DNA from: an uncultured Rhodospirillales bacterium | GTDB taxonomy: Bacteria > Pseudomonadota > Alphaproteobacteria > ATCC43930 > CGMCC-115725 | Direction: 5' to 3' | Assembly: GCA_903828515.1 (NCBI GenBank) | Contig: CAIKMD010000006.1 | Span: 496,001-560,000, forward strand | Length of the DNA: 64,000 bases | Part shown: piece after piece, positions 27,244-35,694 of the stretch | Layout of the letters: every line of letters begins with the position of its first letter | How positions within the stretch are numbered: the first letter of the stretch is position 1 | Translations under genes and position numbers: made by a program | The notes under the pieces: model-generated | Told to the model about the DNA's origin: nothing | The model's database searches: none | Seen by the model: the letters and a program-made list of their open reading frames with translations, nothing else

Positions 27244-28337
27244 TTTCCGCCGATCGCTTGCATGACGCCGGCGATGACGACGGTGCGGACGTTGAGGAGC
27301 CAGTCTTCGCTGTATTGGTCCTGATAGGTCACGCCGGGCTTCGGTACGGTGAAGGCGGGTACGGACGGGTCGACCGCGACATCGGTCCGCCGGCTGATGA
27401 CGTTGAGCGCCTTCACATAGGCTTCCTGTCCCGGCCGGCTCGCATACCAGTTGAGAAAGACGGTGGTCGCGTTGGGGTGCGGTGCTTTCTTCGGCATCAG
27501 GACGACGCTGAATCCGCCCGATATCGTGCCGGGCCCGTCTTTCATGTCGGCAGCGGCGAGATTGGTGACGCCGGCCCGGGCGAGGGTGCTGTAGTCGGAG
27601 GTGAGCATGCCCAGGGCCACGATATCGACGCCGCGTGCGACCCACTCGGCCATCTGCCGCGTGTTTTGCGAATAGACGACCTCCTGGCCGACATAGAGCG
27701 ATTTGAGGAAATCCATGCCGAGTTGCGAGCCGATATAGCCGGCCATCTGCATGCCGGGCCCGCCACTGCGCGGATCAAAGACGACGATCTTGCCTTTAAA
27801 CTTCGGCGCCAGGAGATCATGCCATTGGGTCAGCTCGCCCGGCTTGATCGCGTTGCCGTCATAGATCGGAACCGATGATACGTAGGATGCGGTCTGCAGC
27901 ATGTAGCGCTGGGTGTTGTCGACCCATTTGAGTTTGCCGTCGTTCCAGTTCTTCGGATCGGTGACGCCGGGCAGGATCAATCGCGATTTCTCGTCCTCGA
28001 AGAAGCCTTCCTTCACGAGCGCGATGTCCGCGCTGCCGAGAAAGGCAAAATCGACGGTCACGTTGCCGCTGCGCACTTCGCGGCCGACGCGGCTCGACCG
28101 TTCGCTCGCGCTCGTGCCGAGATAGTCGACGCGGATTCCGGTGTCGCGCAGGAACCCATCCGCCATCGGACCGGCGAGTTCGGGCGGGCCCGCGATCGCG
28201 AGGCTTTCCTCTTTCTGTCCGGCCGCCAACGTGCGTTGCCACGCGGCGTCCGCGCCGGCTTGCCAATCCTGCGCCGACGCCGAGAACGCGCAGACGACCA
28301 GAAAGAGCGAAGCGATGAAGCCGGCACGGTACAGCAT
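27240..28337 (-). CDS. extracellular solute-binding protein, FbpA-like (copy 1)
   Basis: 365 residues from ATG 28337. Signal peptide ends near ASAQ. The mature start DWQAGADAAWQRTLAAGQKE is shared with the two upstream paralogs, as are EVVYSQNTRQMAEWVARGVD-type and PGVTYQDQYSEDW segments. Belongs to the FbpA/SBP family 1 group of periplasmic binding proteins. Tyr residues of the ferric-binding type are not arranged as in FbpA, so an organic ligand is more likely (inference). Overlaps the permease start by four bases. Confidence 0.9.
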   Translation of the reverse strand: MLYRAGFIASLFLVVCAFSASAQDWQAGADAAWQRTLAAGQKEESLAIAGPPELAGPMADGFLRDTGIRVDYLGTSASERSSRVGREVRSGNVTVDFAFLGSADIALVKEGFFEDEKSRLILPGVTDPKNWNDGKLKWVDNTQRYMLQTASYVSSVPIYDGNAIKPGELTQWHDLLAPKFKGKIVVFDPRSGGPGMQMAGYIGSQLGMDFLKSLYVGQEVVYSQNTRQMAEWVARGVDIVALGMLTSDYSTLARAGVTNLAAADMKDGPGTISGGFSVVLMPKKAPHPNATTVFLNWYASRPGQEAYVKALNVISRRTDVAVDPSVPAFTVPKPGVTYQDQYSEDWLLNVRTVVIAGVMQAIGGK

Positions 28338-28342
28338 CAAGT

Positions 28343-29287
28343 TCAACCGGCGGGTTTCAGTTGCGGCAATAACCGATAGGCGTTCTCGAAATCGATCGCG
28401 CGCATGTCGGCCTCGCTGAACCCGCATCCCTCGAGGCCTTTGACGATGTCGGGCGCGGCGGCATAGGGAAAATCGGTGCCGAACAGCAATTGCGAGATCT
28501 GGATCGATTTGAGGAACGACGCCATTGTATAGGGCTGCGCCGAATTCGCGGTGTCGTAATAGAAGCGGTTCAGCGCGGCGATCAGGCCGCCCGGATTGTT
28601 CGCCTTGATCTCGTCGCTTGCCCGCGAAAAGGCGCGCAGGAAACGTCCCATCAGATAGGGGAACGTCCCGCCGCCATGCGAGAAGATGAAGCGGATGCGC
28701 GGATAACGCCCGGCCATGCCGGAGAAGATCATCTTCGCCATCGCCCGCGTCGTGTCGGTGTTGTACTCGATCAGCGAATCGTTCAACCCTTCGAGCATGT
28801 CGCGGCAGCAGGTCGGCGCCACGGGATGGGTATAGATGATCGATCCGCGCCGGTTGAGTTCCTCGAAGACCGGAATGTAATGCGGATCGCCCAGCCATTT
28901 GTCGCCGATATTCGTCATCAGCGCGACGCCGTCGCATTTCAGCGTGTCGAGCGAATATTCGATCTCGCGCAGGCTATCGTCGATATCGAGGATCGGCAGC
29001 GCGGCGAACACGCCGAACCGGCCGGGATGGTCGATCGCCAGCCGGGCCATGTATTCGTTCCAGTCGCGGGCGAGGTCGCTTGTTTCGCCCTTGTCGCCCG
29101 GCCACACCTGAACCGAATGCGGCAACGACAGCATCGAGGTTTTGACGCCGCCGCGATCCATATCCTCGAGCGACTTGCCGACGGTCCAGGTCGATTGCCA
29201 TGAATATTCGCGATCGCGCGCATTGCGTGCCCGCAGATAGCTCGGCGGCGACGGGTGATGATGAACGTCGATCCGGTGGTTCGTCAT
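28343..29287 (-). CDS. amidohydrolase, ACMSD/gamma-resorcylate decarboxylase-like
   Basis: 314 residues of the Amidohydro_2 family. The metal-binding HxH is in RIDVHHHPSPP at the N-terminus; later ligands are the His of IFSHGGGTFPY and the Asp of FGTDFPYAAAP. Members are decarboxylases of aminocarboxymuconate semialdehyde, dihydroxybenzoates or 5-carboxyvanillate, or hydrolases. It is inserted between two paralogous SBP genes in the same operon, five bases before copy 1. Probably a decarboxylase acting on the imported aromatic acid or a ring-cleavage product (inference). Confidence 0.9.
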   Translation of the reverse strand: MTNHRIDVHHHPSPPSYLRARNARDREYSWQSTWTVGKSLEDMDRGGVKTSMLSLPHSVQVWPGDKGETSDLARDWNEYMARLAIDHPGRFGVFAALPILDIDDSLREIEYSLDTLKCDGVALMTNIGDKWLGDPHYIPVFEELNRRGSIIYTHPVAPTCCRDMLEGLNDSLIEYNTDTTRAMAKMIFSGMAGRYPRIRFIFSHGGGTFPYLMGRFLRAFSRASDEIKANNPGGLIAALNRFYYDTANSAQPYTMASFLKSIQISQLLFGTDFPYAAAPDIVKGLEGCGFSEADMRAIDFENAYRLLPQLKPAG

Positions 29288-29322
29288 GGCGTTCTCCTAT
29301 GCAACCAAAAACATCAGGTCGC

Positions 29323-30438
29323 TCATTTGCCGCCGATCGCCTGCAGCGCCTGTTCCATCACCTTGGCGCGCACGTTGGTCAGCCAGTCTTCGGTATATTG
29401 ATCCTGATAGGTGACGCCCGGCTTCGGCACGGTGTAGGCCGGGATGGAAGGATCGAGCGGCACGTCGGTGCGCCGGCTGCCGGTCTTCATCGCCTTCGAA
29501 TAGGCCGCAGCACCAGGGCGGCTCGCGAACCAGTTGAGGAAGACGGTGGCGGCGTTCGGGTGCGGCGCGCCTTTCGGCATAAGTACGACGCTGAAGCCAC
29601 CGGTCAGGGTTCCCGGTCCGTCGGTCGGCGAGGCGAGCATGACGTTGGTAATTCCGGCATCCCGCATCGTCGCATAATCGGCGGCGGGAACGCCCAAGCC
29701 CACCATATAAACGCCGCGCGCGACCCATTCGGCCATCTGACGGCTGCTGAGCGAGTAGACGATCTCCTGACCGACATAGAGCGACTTCAGGAAGTCCATG
29801 CCGAATTGCGATCCGATGTAACTCGCGGTCTGCACGCCGGGTCCGCCGCTGCGCGGATCGTAAGCGACGATCTTGCCTTTGAATTGCGGCTTGAGCAGGT
29901 CTTTCCACGCGGTCAGTTCGCCCGGCTTCACCGTGTCCCCGTCATAGATCGGAACGGTGGAGATATAGGCGTGAGTCTGCAGCATGAACTGCTTGGTGTT
30001 GTCGACCCATTTGTAGACGCCGCCGCTCCAGTTCTTCATGTCGGTCACGCCGGGCAATATCAACCGCGCGCTCTCGTCCTCGAAGAAACCTTCCTTGACG
30101 AGGGGAAGCTCGACGCCGCCGCTGAAGACGAAATCGAGCGTGACGTTCTTGCTGCGTGCCTCGCGCCCGAGGCGGCTCGAGCGGTCGCGCGCCTCGCCGC
30201 CCAGATACTCGATCTCGATTCCGGTATCGTGCAAAAACCCGTCGGTAATCGGAATCGCGAGTTCCGGCGGGCCGGCGACGGAAAGCCGCCCCTCTTTCTT
30301 GCCGGCGGCGAGGGTGCGCTGCCAATCGGCATTCGCGCCGGCCTGCCAATCCTGCGCCCATGCCGAAAAGCCGCCGGCCGTCAGAAGGAAGGCGGCCATG
30401 ATGAAGGCGCGGCACAGCGTCGCAACAGATTGGTTCAT
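29323..30438 (-). CDS. extracellular solute-binding protein, FbpA-like (copy 2)
   Basis: 371 residues from ATG 30438; signal peptide ends SAWAQ. The mature protein begins DWQAGANADWQRTLAAGKKE and aligns along its whole length with copies 1 and 3 (for example VYDPRSGGPGVQT-like, GQEIVYSLSSRQMAEWVARG and TYQDQYTEDW). It lies 36 bases upstream of the amidohydrolase and just downstream of copy 3. Full-length with intact reading frame, so it is presumably a functional second receptor for the same permease. Confidence 0.9.
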   Translation of the reverse strand: MNQSVATLCRAFIMAAFLLTAGGFSAWAQDWQAGANADWQRTLAAGKKEGRLSVAGPPELAIPITDGFLHDTGIEIEYLGGEARDRSSRLGREARSKNVTLDFVFSGGVELPLVKEGFFEDESARLILPGVTDMKNWSGGVYKWVDNTKQFMLQTHAYISTVPIYDGDTVKPGELTAWKDLLKPQFKGKIVAYDPRSGGPGVQTASYIGSQFGMDFLKSLYVGQEIVYSLSSRQMAEWVARGVYMVGLGVPAADYATMRDAGITNVMLASPTDGPGTLTGGFSVVLMPKGAPHPNAATVFLNWFASRPGAAAYSKAMKTGSRRTDVPLDPSIPAYTVPKPGVTYQDQYTEDWLTNVRAKVMEQALQAIGGK

Positions 30439-30464
30439 CGTCGGTCTCCGTATTCTCGTGAAAC

Positions 30465-31580
30465 TCATTTGCCGCCGATCACCTGCATGACCTGGTCGAC
30501 CGTCTTGGCGCGCACGGTGGTGATCCAGTCTTCGTTGTATTGATCCTGATAGGTGATGCCGGGCTTCGGCACCGTGAAGGCAGGGATCGATGGATCGACG
30601 GCCACGTCGGTGCGCCGGGTGGATGTGTTCATCGCGTGGGAATAGGCTTCCTGCCCGACCGCGCTCGCATACCAGTTGAGAAAGACGATGGCCGCGTTGG
30701 GATGCGGCCCGCCCTTCGGGAGCTCGACCACGCTGAACCCGCCGGTGAGCGTCCCCGGTCCGTCCTTCGGATCGGCGGCGATCAGGTTGGTGATTCCCGC
30801 GTTGTGGAGCGTGGTGTAGTCGGCGGCCGGAATGCCGAGGCCGATCGCGTCGACGCCGCGCGCAACCCATTCGGCCATCTGTCGGCTGTCCAGCGAATAG
30901 ACGACCTCCTGGCCGACATAGAGCGACTTGACGAAGTCCATGCCGAATTGCACGCCGATATAGGCGGCGGTCTGCACGCCGGGTCCGCCGCTGCGCGGGT
31001 CGTAAGCGACGATCTTGCCCTTGAACTGGGGCTTGAGCAGGTCCTTCCAGTTCGCGAACTCGCCTGGCTTGACCGTATTGCCGTCATACATGGGAACGGA
31101 CGAGATATATGCTTGGGCCTGCAGCATGAATTTTTGCGTGTTGTCGACCCATTTGAGCGCGCCGCCGCTCCAGTTCTTCGGATCGGTCACACCCGGCAGG
31201 AGGAGGCGCGATTTCTCGTCGTCGAACAATCCCTCTTTGACCTGAGGCAATTCTGCGCTGCCGGTCAGGAACACATCGATCGTCACGGCGCCGGCGCGGA
31301 CTTCGCGCACGACGCGGCTCGCCGTGGTGCGGGCTTCGCCGCCGAGATAGTCGACGGTGATGCCGGTGTCGCGGGCGAATCCTTTGGCGAAGGGTTCGGC
31401 CAGTTGGGGCGGGCCCGAGACGGCGACGGAGCCTTCCTTTTTGGCGGCGGCGAGAATTTTCTGCCAGTCGGTGCCGGCACCGGCCTGCCAATCCGCCGCG
31501 CGCGCCACGATCGGAAGGCCGGCGGCGAGAACGAATATCAGCGCCGCGGCGGCGCGGGTTCGTGCATTGGTTGAGATCAA
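30465..31580 (-). CDS. extracellular solute-binding protein, FbpA-like (copy 3)
   Basis: 371 residues from ATG 31580; signal peptide MISTNARTRAAAALIFVLAA ending near ARAA. The mature protein begins DWQAGAGTDWQKILAAAKKE and closely matches copies 1 and 2. The C-terminus is QVIGGK, as the QAIGGK of the others. It is 95 bases downstream of the second amidohydrolase and is the first SBP in the transcript, so likely the best expressed. The trio arose by tandem duplication before divergence. Confidence 0.9.
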   Translation of the reverse strand: MISTNARTRAAAALIFVLAAGLPIVARAADWQAGAGTDWQKILAAAKKEGSVAVSGPPQLAEPFAKGFARDTGITVDYLGGEARTTASRVVREVRAGAVTIDVFLTGSAELPQVKEGLFDDEKSRLLLPGVTDPKNWSGGALKWVDNTQKFMLQAQAYISSVPMYDGNTVKPGEFANWKDLLKPQFKGKIVAYDPRSGGPGVQTAAYIGVQFGMDFVKSLYVGQEVVYSLDSRQMAEWVARGVDAIGLGIPAADYTTLHNAGITNLIAADPKDGPGTLTGGFSVVELPKGGPHPNAAIVFLNWYASAVGQEAYSHAMNTSTRRTDVAVDPSIPAFTVPKPGITYQDQYNEDWITTVRAKTVDQVMQVIGGK

Positions 31581-31675
31581 GTCGCCCTCCCTCCGTTTTC
31601 TTTCCGTCTATCGCGCGTCGCGATTTTGATCGACGCGTTCTGTCACGCGGGCGCTTGGCGCGCTCGTTCGGGTTT

Positions 31676-32674
31676 CTAGTTGCGCGATACGTCGATGTTC
31701 AAGAAACGGCCCGCGTTGCCGCCGCGCAAGGCGGCGAGATGGTCCGATGACAGGTCGAGTTTATCGAACATCCGCGCCGAATTCTTCTGGCCGGCGGTGA
31801 ACGGATAGTCCGATCCGACGAAAATCTGCGTGATGCCGAATGCCTCGATGAGATGCTTCAGCAGGCGCGGATCGAAGACGATGTTGTCGTAATAGAGACG
31901 CCGCGCGGTTTCGGCGGGCGAGGCGAAGGCCTTGCTCAGGGCCCCGACCTTCTGCCATCCCGTGTCGAGCCGGGGCAGGAAGGCGGCGAGGGTGCCGCCG
32001 CCATGGCTGAAGCCGATACGCAGTTTGGGGAATTTCTCGAGCACGCGACCGGTGATGATCGAGGCTGCCGCGAGACCGACATCGGTCGGATAGCCGATAT
32101 AGGCGCCGAGCAGGGCGGGACCGACGAGGCGTCCCGCCACCGATGGATGAATCGCATGGACGAAAATCGCCAGATCGAGCCGCTCGGCCTCGGCGAAGAA
32201 CACGTCGAAGATCGGATCGCCCGGCGATTTGCCGTTGATGTTGCTGCCGATCTCGACGCCGATCAGGCCGTCCTCGTTGCGCAGTCGGCTTAATTCCTTG
32301 GCCGCGAGTTCGGGATCCTGCAACGGCACCATGCCGAGGCCGACGAAGCGGTCCGGTGCGGCGCGGACCATGGTCGCGATCGCCTGATTGATCGAGCGCG
32401 ACAGAACCAGGGCCTGCTGCGCATCGATCCAATAGGAGAGAAGTTCGGGCATCGGCGAGAGCGCCTGCATGCCGACCTCTTCCTCGTTGATGTCGGCGAT
32501 GCGCCGCGCCACGTCCCAGCACCGGTTGTCGACGAGGCGAAATTCCTTTTTGCCGACCATCACCATCGCCTGATGGTCGGCGCGGTGATCCATCGACGGC
32601 CATTGATCGCAATTCGAGGGCGCGGCCGGAAATTCGCTCGGCACGACGTGGCAATGGACGTCAACGACTTTCAT
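31676..32674 (-). CDS. amidohydrolase, ACMSD-like
   Basis: 332 residues. Metal ligands: HxH in VDVHCHVVPSEFP, His in FSHGGGTLAAF and Asp in GSDYPFTAGQ. It is a second Amidohydro_2 member, distinct in sequence from that at 28343, with a longer central region. Such enzymes decarboxylate or hydrolyse aromatic and ring-cleavage acids in the cytoplasm. It lies 31 bases downstream of the IclR gene and upstream of the SBP trio on the same strand, so it probably starts the structural part of the minus-strand operon. Confidence 0.9.
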   Translation of the reverse strand: MKVVDVHCHVVPSEFPAAPSNCDQWPSMDHRADHQAMVMVGKKEFRLVDNRCWDVARRIADINEEEVGMQALSPMPELLSYWIDAQQALVLSRSINQAIATMVRAAPDRFVGLGMVPLQDPELAAKELSRLRNEDGLIGVEIGSNINGKSPGDPIFDVFFAEAERLDLAIFVHAIHPSVAGRLVGPALLGAYIGYPTDVGLAAASIITGRVLEKFPKLRIGFSHGGGTLAAFLPRLDTGWQKVGALSKAFASPAETARRLYYDNIVFDPRLLKHLIEAFGITQIFVGSDYPFTAGQKNSARMFDKLDLSSDHLAALRGGNAGRFLNIDVSRN

Positions 32675-32705
32675 GCGTTTGGACTCTTTGAGTGTCGTCG
32701 CGACG

Positions 32706-33530
32706 TCAGGCGACGAGATGAGGCTGGGCTCCGAGGCGTTGCGACAACTTGCGGGCGGCAGCCCCGAGTTCGAGCGCGGGCTTGCCGTCCCAGGCGGGAT
32801 CGAGGCGTCCCTGCACGCCGACCACGGCGATGGCGGCCACGATCTTGTTGTTGTGGTCGAACACGGGTGCCGCGAGCACGGCCCGGCCCGGCGCGATGAG
32901 ATTTTCGGCGACCGCCATGCGGCGGGCGCGGAATTCGGCGAGCATCGGTTCGACGTCGGCCAGGCTGCGCAACCCGGCGCGCGCCGCCAGGCCGTTGGGG
33001 TCGGCGATTTCGGCCTGCATGCTCTCCTGGGTCAGGCGGCGATCGAGATAGGCCACGAAAATCCGCCCGAAGCACGAGGTGAGCAACGGCATCACGGTGC
33101 CGATGCGAATGGTCAGTGAGATGAGGTCGGGTGTTTCCGCCCATCGCACGATCGTCGGTCCATGATTGGCCCAAACCGCCATCGATACCGTTGTGCCGAG
33201 TTGGTCGCGCAAATCGTCGAGCGCGGCTTGCGCGATATCCATCACCGCAATCCGGCGCATCGCGGCCAGGCCGAGTTCCAGCGCGAACGGTCCCAGGTCG
33301 TAACGGCCGCCGCTCTCGTTTTGCGTGACGAGGCCGCTGCGGACGAAGCTGGCGAGATATTTATGCGCTTTGCCGGGCGGCATACCGACGGCGCCGGCGA
33401 GTGCCGTCAGGGTCAATGAACCTTTCGCCTGAACCAGAGCGCGAAGGAGAGACGTCCCGATCTCAACCGACTGAATGCCCGTGCTGACGGAGCGTTCGAC
33501 GGAAGCGAGATTGTTGACAGTGTCTGGCAT
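32706..33530 (-). CDS. IclR-family transcriptional regulator
   Basis: 274 residues. An N-terminal winged helix (about 22-90, TALAGAVGMPPGKAHKYLASF as recognition region) and a C-terminal IclR effector domain (SCFGRIFVAYLDRR, then PVFDHNNKIVAAIAVVGVQG). The family regulates aromatic and acid catabolism and often autoregulates. It is divergent from the hydrolase-Rieske-dioxygenase operon and leads the minus-strand operon. The 101-base spacer holds a perfect inverted repeat that is the best candidate for its operator. Effector is likely the pathway substrate or an intermediate (inference). Confidence 0.93.
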   Translation of the reverse strand: MPDTVNNLASVERSVSTGIQSVEIGTSLLRALVQAKGSLTLTALAGAVGMPPGKAHKYLASFVRSGLVTQNESGGRYDLGPFALELGLAAMRRIAVMDIAQAALDDLRDQLGTTVSMAVWANHGPTIVRWAETPDLISLTIRIGTVMPLLTSCFGRIFVAYLDRRLTQESMQAEIADPNGLAARAGLRSLADVEPMLAEFRARRMAVAENLIAPGRAVLAAPVFDHNNKIVAAIAVVGVQGRLDPAWDGKPALELGAAARKLSQRLGAQPHLVA

Positions 33531-33553
33531 CCGTGTTGACCTAAAGAAACCTG

Positions 33554-33589
33554 TTACGCATTAAGTAGCATCTTTTTCCTAATGCGTAA
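33554..33589. promoter_or_regulatory. perfect 10-bp inverted repeat, candidate IclR operator
   Basis: TTACGCATTA (33554-33563) and TAATGCGTAA (33580-33589) are exact inverted copies separated by 16 bases, between iclR-like (starts 33530) and the hydrolase gene (starts 33632). Centre-to-centre spacing of 26 bases puts arms on the same helix face. TTGACC at 33536-33541 may be a plus-strand -35 element just upstream, so a bound regulator would overlap the promoter. Confidence 0.7.
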
Positions 33590-33631
33590 ACATGCTAAGA
33601 CGCCAGTTCAGTTAGGGAAGGAAAACTAGAG

Positions 33632-34486
33632 ATGCCGAGCGAAGTGCGGTCGCGATGGGTGATGGCGAATGGGGTTCGGACCCATTATTCCGAATCGGGC
33701 AACAATGGACGCGTGATTGTCGGGATGCATGGCGGCGGCGCCGGCTCCTCGGGCATGGCGGGCATGGGCCCCTTGCTGGAGCGGCTGGGTGACGAGTTCC
33801 ACTGCCTGGCGCCCGATTCAGTCGGCGGCTTCGGTCTGACCGATCCCTATGTGCCGACTCCCTACGGCTTGATGAGCCGCGTCCAGCACACCGCCGATTT
33901 CATCGACGCGCTGTGCTTGCCCAAGGTCATCATGATCGGCAATTCGCAAGGCGCATGGGCGGCGGCGCAATACGCCATTCTCCATCCCGACCGGGTCGAG
34001 AAGATCGTCCTGATCTCGTCGCTTACCATCGCGAACTCGCTGAAGATCAAGCAGCGCCCGACCGATGCGCTGAAGGCGCTGAACGATTATGACGGCACGC
34101 GTGAAGGCATGCGGCGCATCCTGCAGGCGCTGATCATCGACCCCAAGCGCATCACCGACAAACTCATCGATGAGCGGCAGGCGGCGGCGACACGCCCCGG
34201 CGCGTTGGAGGCGTTCCGTGCTTTCGCCCGCAACGGCGCTATTCTGCGCGACAACCCGCTCTACGCGTTGCAGAATGACATGGCCGTGACGCTGCCGACG
34301 TTGACCAAGACCATTCCGACGATCTTCATCTGGGGCGACAGCGACACGTTCGCGCTGCCCGAGACGGGTCGGGAAATCGAAAAGCGCGTGCCCGATGCGA
34401 AGTTCCATTGGGTGCCGGGCGCCGGCCATCAGGTGCAGACCGACAAGCCGGACGAAGCGACGAAGATCATTCGCGCTTTTCTGTGA
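33632..34486 (+). CDS. alpha/beta hydrolase, meta-cleavage product hydrolase-like
   Basis: 284 residues. Oxyanion-hole HGGGAG near 33-38, nucleophile S105 in GNSQG, acid D236 or D238 in IFIWGDSD and catalytic H266 in GAGHQV. The overall pattern (DSVGGFGLTD, HPDRVEKIVLISS) is that of the MhpC/BphD carbon-carbon hydrolases, which cleave 2-hydroxy-6-oxo-dienoates from extradiol ring fission. It is first in the plus-strand operon, followed by the Rieske gene after 22 bases. The exact substrate is not deducible. Confidence 0.9.
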   Translation: MPSEVRSRWVMANGVRTHYSESGNNGRVIVGMHGGGAGSSGMAGMGPLLERLGDEFHCLAPDSVGGFGLTDPYVPTPYGLMSRVQHTADFIDALCLPKVIMIGNSQGAWAAAQYAILHPDRVEKIVLISSLTIANSLKIKQRPTDALKALNDYDGTREGMRRILQALIIDPKRITDKLIDERQAAATRPGALEAFRAFARNGAILRDNPLYALQNDMAVTLPTLTKTIPTIFIWGDSDTFALPETGREIEKRVPDAKFHWVPGAGHQVQTDKPDEATKIIRAFL

Positions 34487-34508
34487 TCGCCAAATCTGAG
34501 GTACCGGG

Positions 34509-35657
34509 ATGCTGACCCAAGAGCAAAACGAACGTCTTACCAAGGTTGGCCCCGGAACGCCTTGCGGCAATCTGCTGCGTCATTACTGGCAGGCATTGTG
34601 TCCCGCCGGTGAGATCACGGCGGAAAAGCCGAAGAAGCGGGTCCGCATCCTGGGCGAGGATCTCCTCGTCTATCGCGGCGACGACGGCAAAGTCTCTTGC
34701 ATCGCCGAGCATTGCCTGCATCGTCGCGCCTCGCTCTATTTCGGCTTCATCGAGCCGGGCGGCATTCGCTGCTGCTATCACGGCTGGAAATACGACGCCG
34801 AGGGCAAGTGCGTGGATCGGCCGTTCGAAACGCAGAAGGCCGATAATCTCTGCCTGCCGTCTTATCCGCTGCAGGAACTCGGCGGATTGCTGTTCGTCTA
34901 TATGGGTCCGAAGACATCGGCGCTGCCGGCCTTGCCACGCTGGGACGTGATGGCGCGCGAGGACGGCAAGCGAACGATCGTCGTGTTGCCGGAACACACC
35001 TGCAACTGGCTGCAGATTCAGGAAAACACCGTCGACTCGGTGCATACCTATTACCTTCACGGCCACATGTCGGCAGTGAACAATCTGCCGACGCTCGCGA
35101 CCGGGCGGTATTTCTATCGCCCGATCGAATCCTACGACTGGGGCCTGTGCGAATGGGGTGTGACGAAGACGCTGGTCTATGGCGGCGACAAGCCCGAGAT
35201 CGAAGTTCGGCCGCCGCTGATCTTCCCGAATATCCTGCGCATTCCCGAAGGACCGCTCGAGGCACTGCATTTTCGCGTGCCGATCGACGACACCCATACG
35301 CGGATTTTCTGGGTCGGATTCGTTCCGGGCAAGGGCACGGGAACCACGTTCGAATACTCGCCCGATGAAGCGATGGAAGACGAAGACAAGCTGCTCCAGA
35401 CGTTCTACGGCCAGGACCGCATCGTGTGGGAAACCCAGGGCGCGATTTTCGACCGGACGCTCGAGGTGCTCGGCGCGACCGACAAGGGCATCGTGATGTA
35501 TCGGCGTATGCTGGCCGAACAGATCGAGCGGGTCGAACGCGGCGAAGCGCCGACGGTGGCGGTCGTGCCCGACGACGCGAAGGACACGATGATCACGTTC
35601 GAAAGCACGACACGGCCGGTCGCGGACGGTATCGAGCACGTTTTCGCCGCGAACTGA
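34509..35657 (+). CDS. Rieske [2Fe-2S] aromatic ring-hydroxylating oxygenase, alpha subunit
   Basis: 382 residues. Rieske ligands C69-x-H71 and C88-x2-H91 (EHCLHRRAS, RCCYHGW). Mononuclear iron ligands D176-x2-H179-x4-H184 in ENTVDSVHTYYLHGH. It belongs to the same phthalate/vanillate-type group as the oxygenase at 3112 but is clearly different in sequence. No reductase is encoded in the operon. With the extradiol dioxygenase and hydrolase around it, its likely role is to hydroxylate or O-demethylate the aromatic substrate into a catechol (inference). Confidence 0.94.
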   Translation: MLTQEQNERLTKVGPGTPCGNLLRHYWQALCPAGEITAEKPKKRVRILGEDLLVYRGDDGKVSCIAEHCLHRRASLYFGFIEPGGIRCCYHGWKYDAEGKCVDRPFETQKADNLCLPSYPLQELGGLLFVYMGPKTSALPALPRWDVMAREDGKRTIVVLPEHTCNWLQIQENTVDSVHTYYLHGHMSAVNNLPTLATGRYFYRPIESYDWGLCEWGVTKTLVYGGDKPEIEVRPPLIFPNILRIPEGPLEALHFRVPIDDTHTRIFWVGFVPGKGTGTTFEYSPDEAMEDEDKLLQTFYGQDRIVWETQGAIFDRTLEVLGATDKGIVMYRRMLAEQIERVERGEAPTVAVVPDDAKDTMITFESTTRPVADGIEHVFAAN

Positions 35658-35694
35658 AGCCGGAACACCCTGCAGGTATTGAGGGAGGTCGTCG

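Noticed and set aside
26176-27324. 382-codon plus-strand frame over the fused permease
   Set aside because: Translation is full of charged residues complementary to hydrophobic helices; an antisense artefact.
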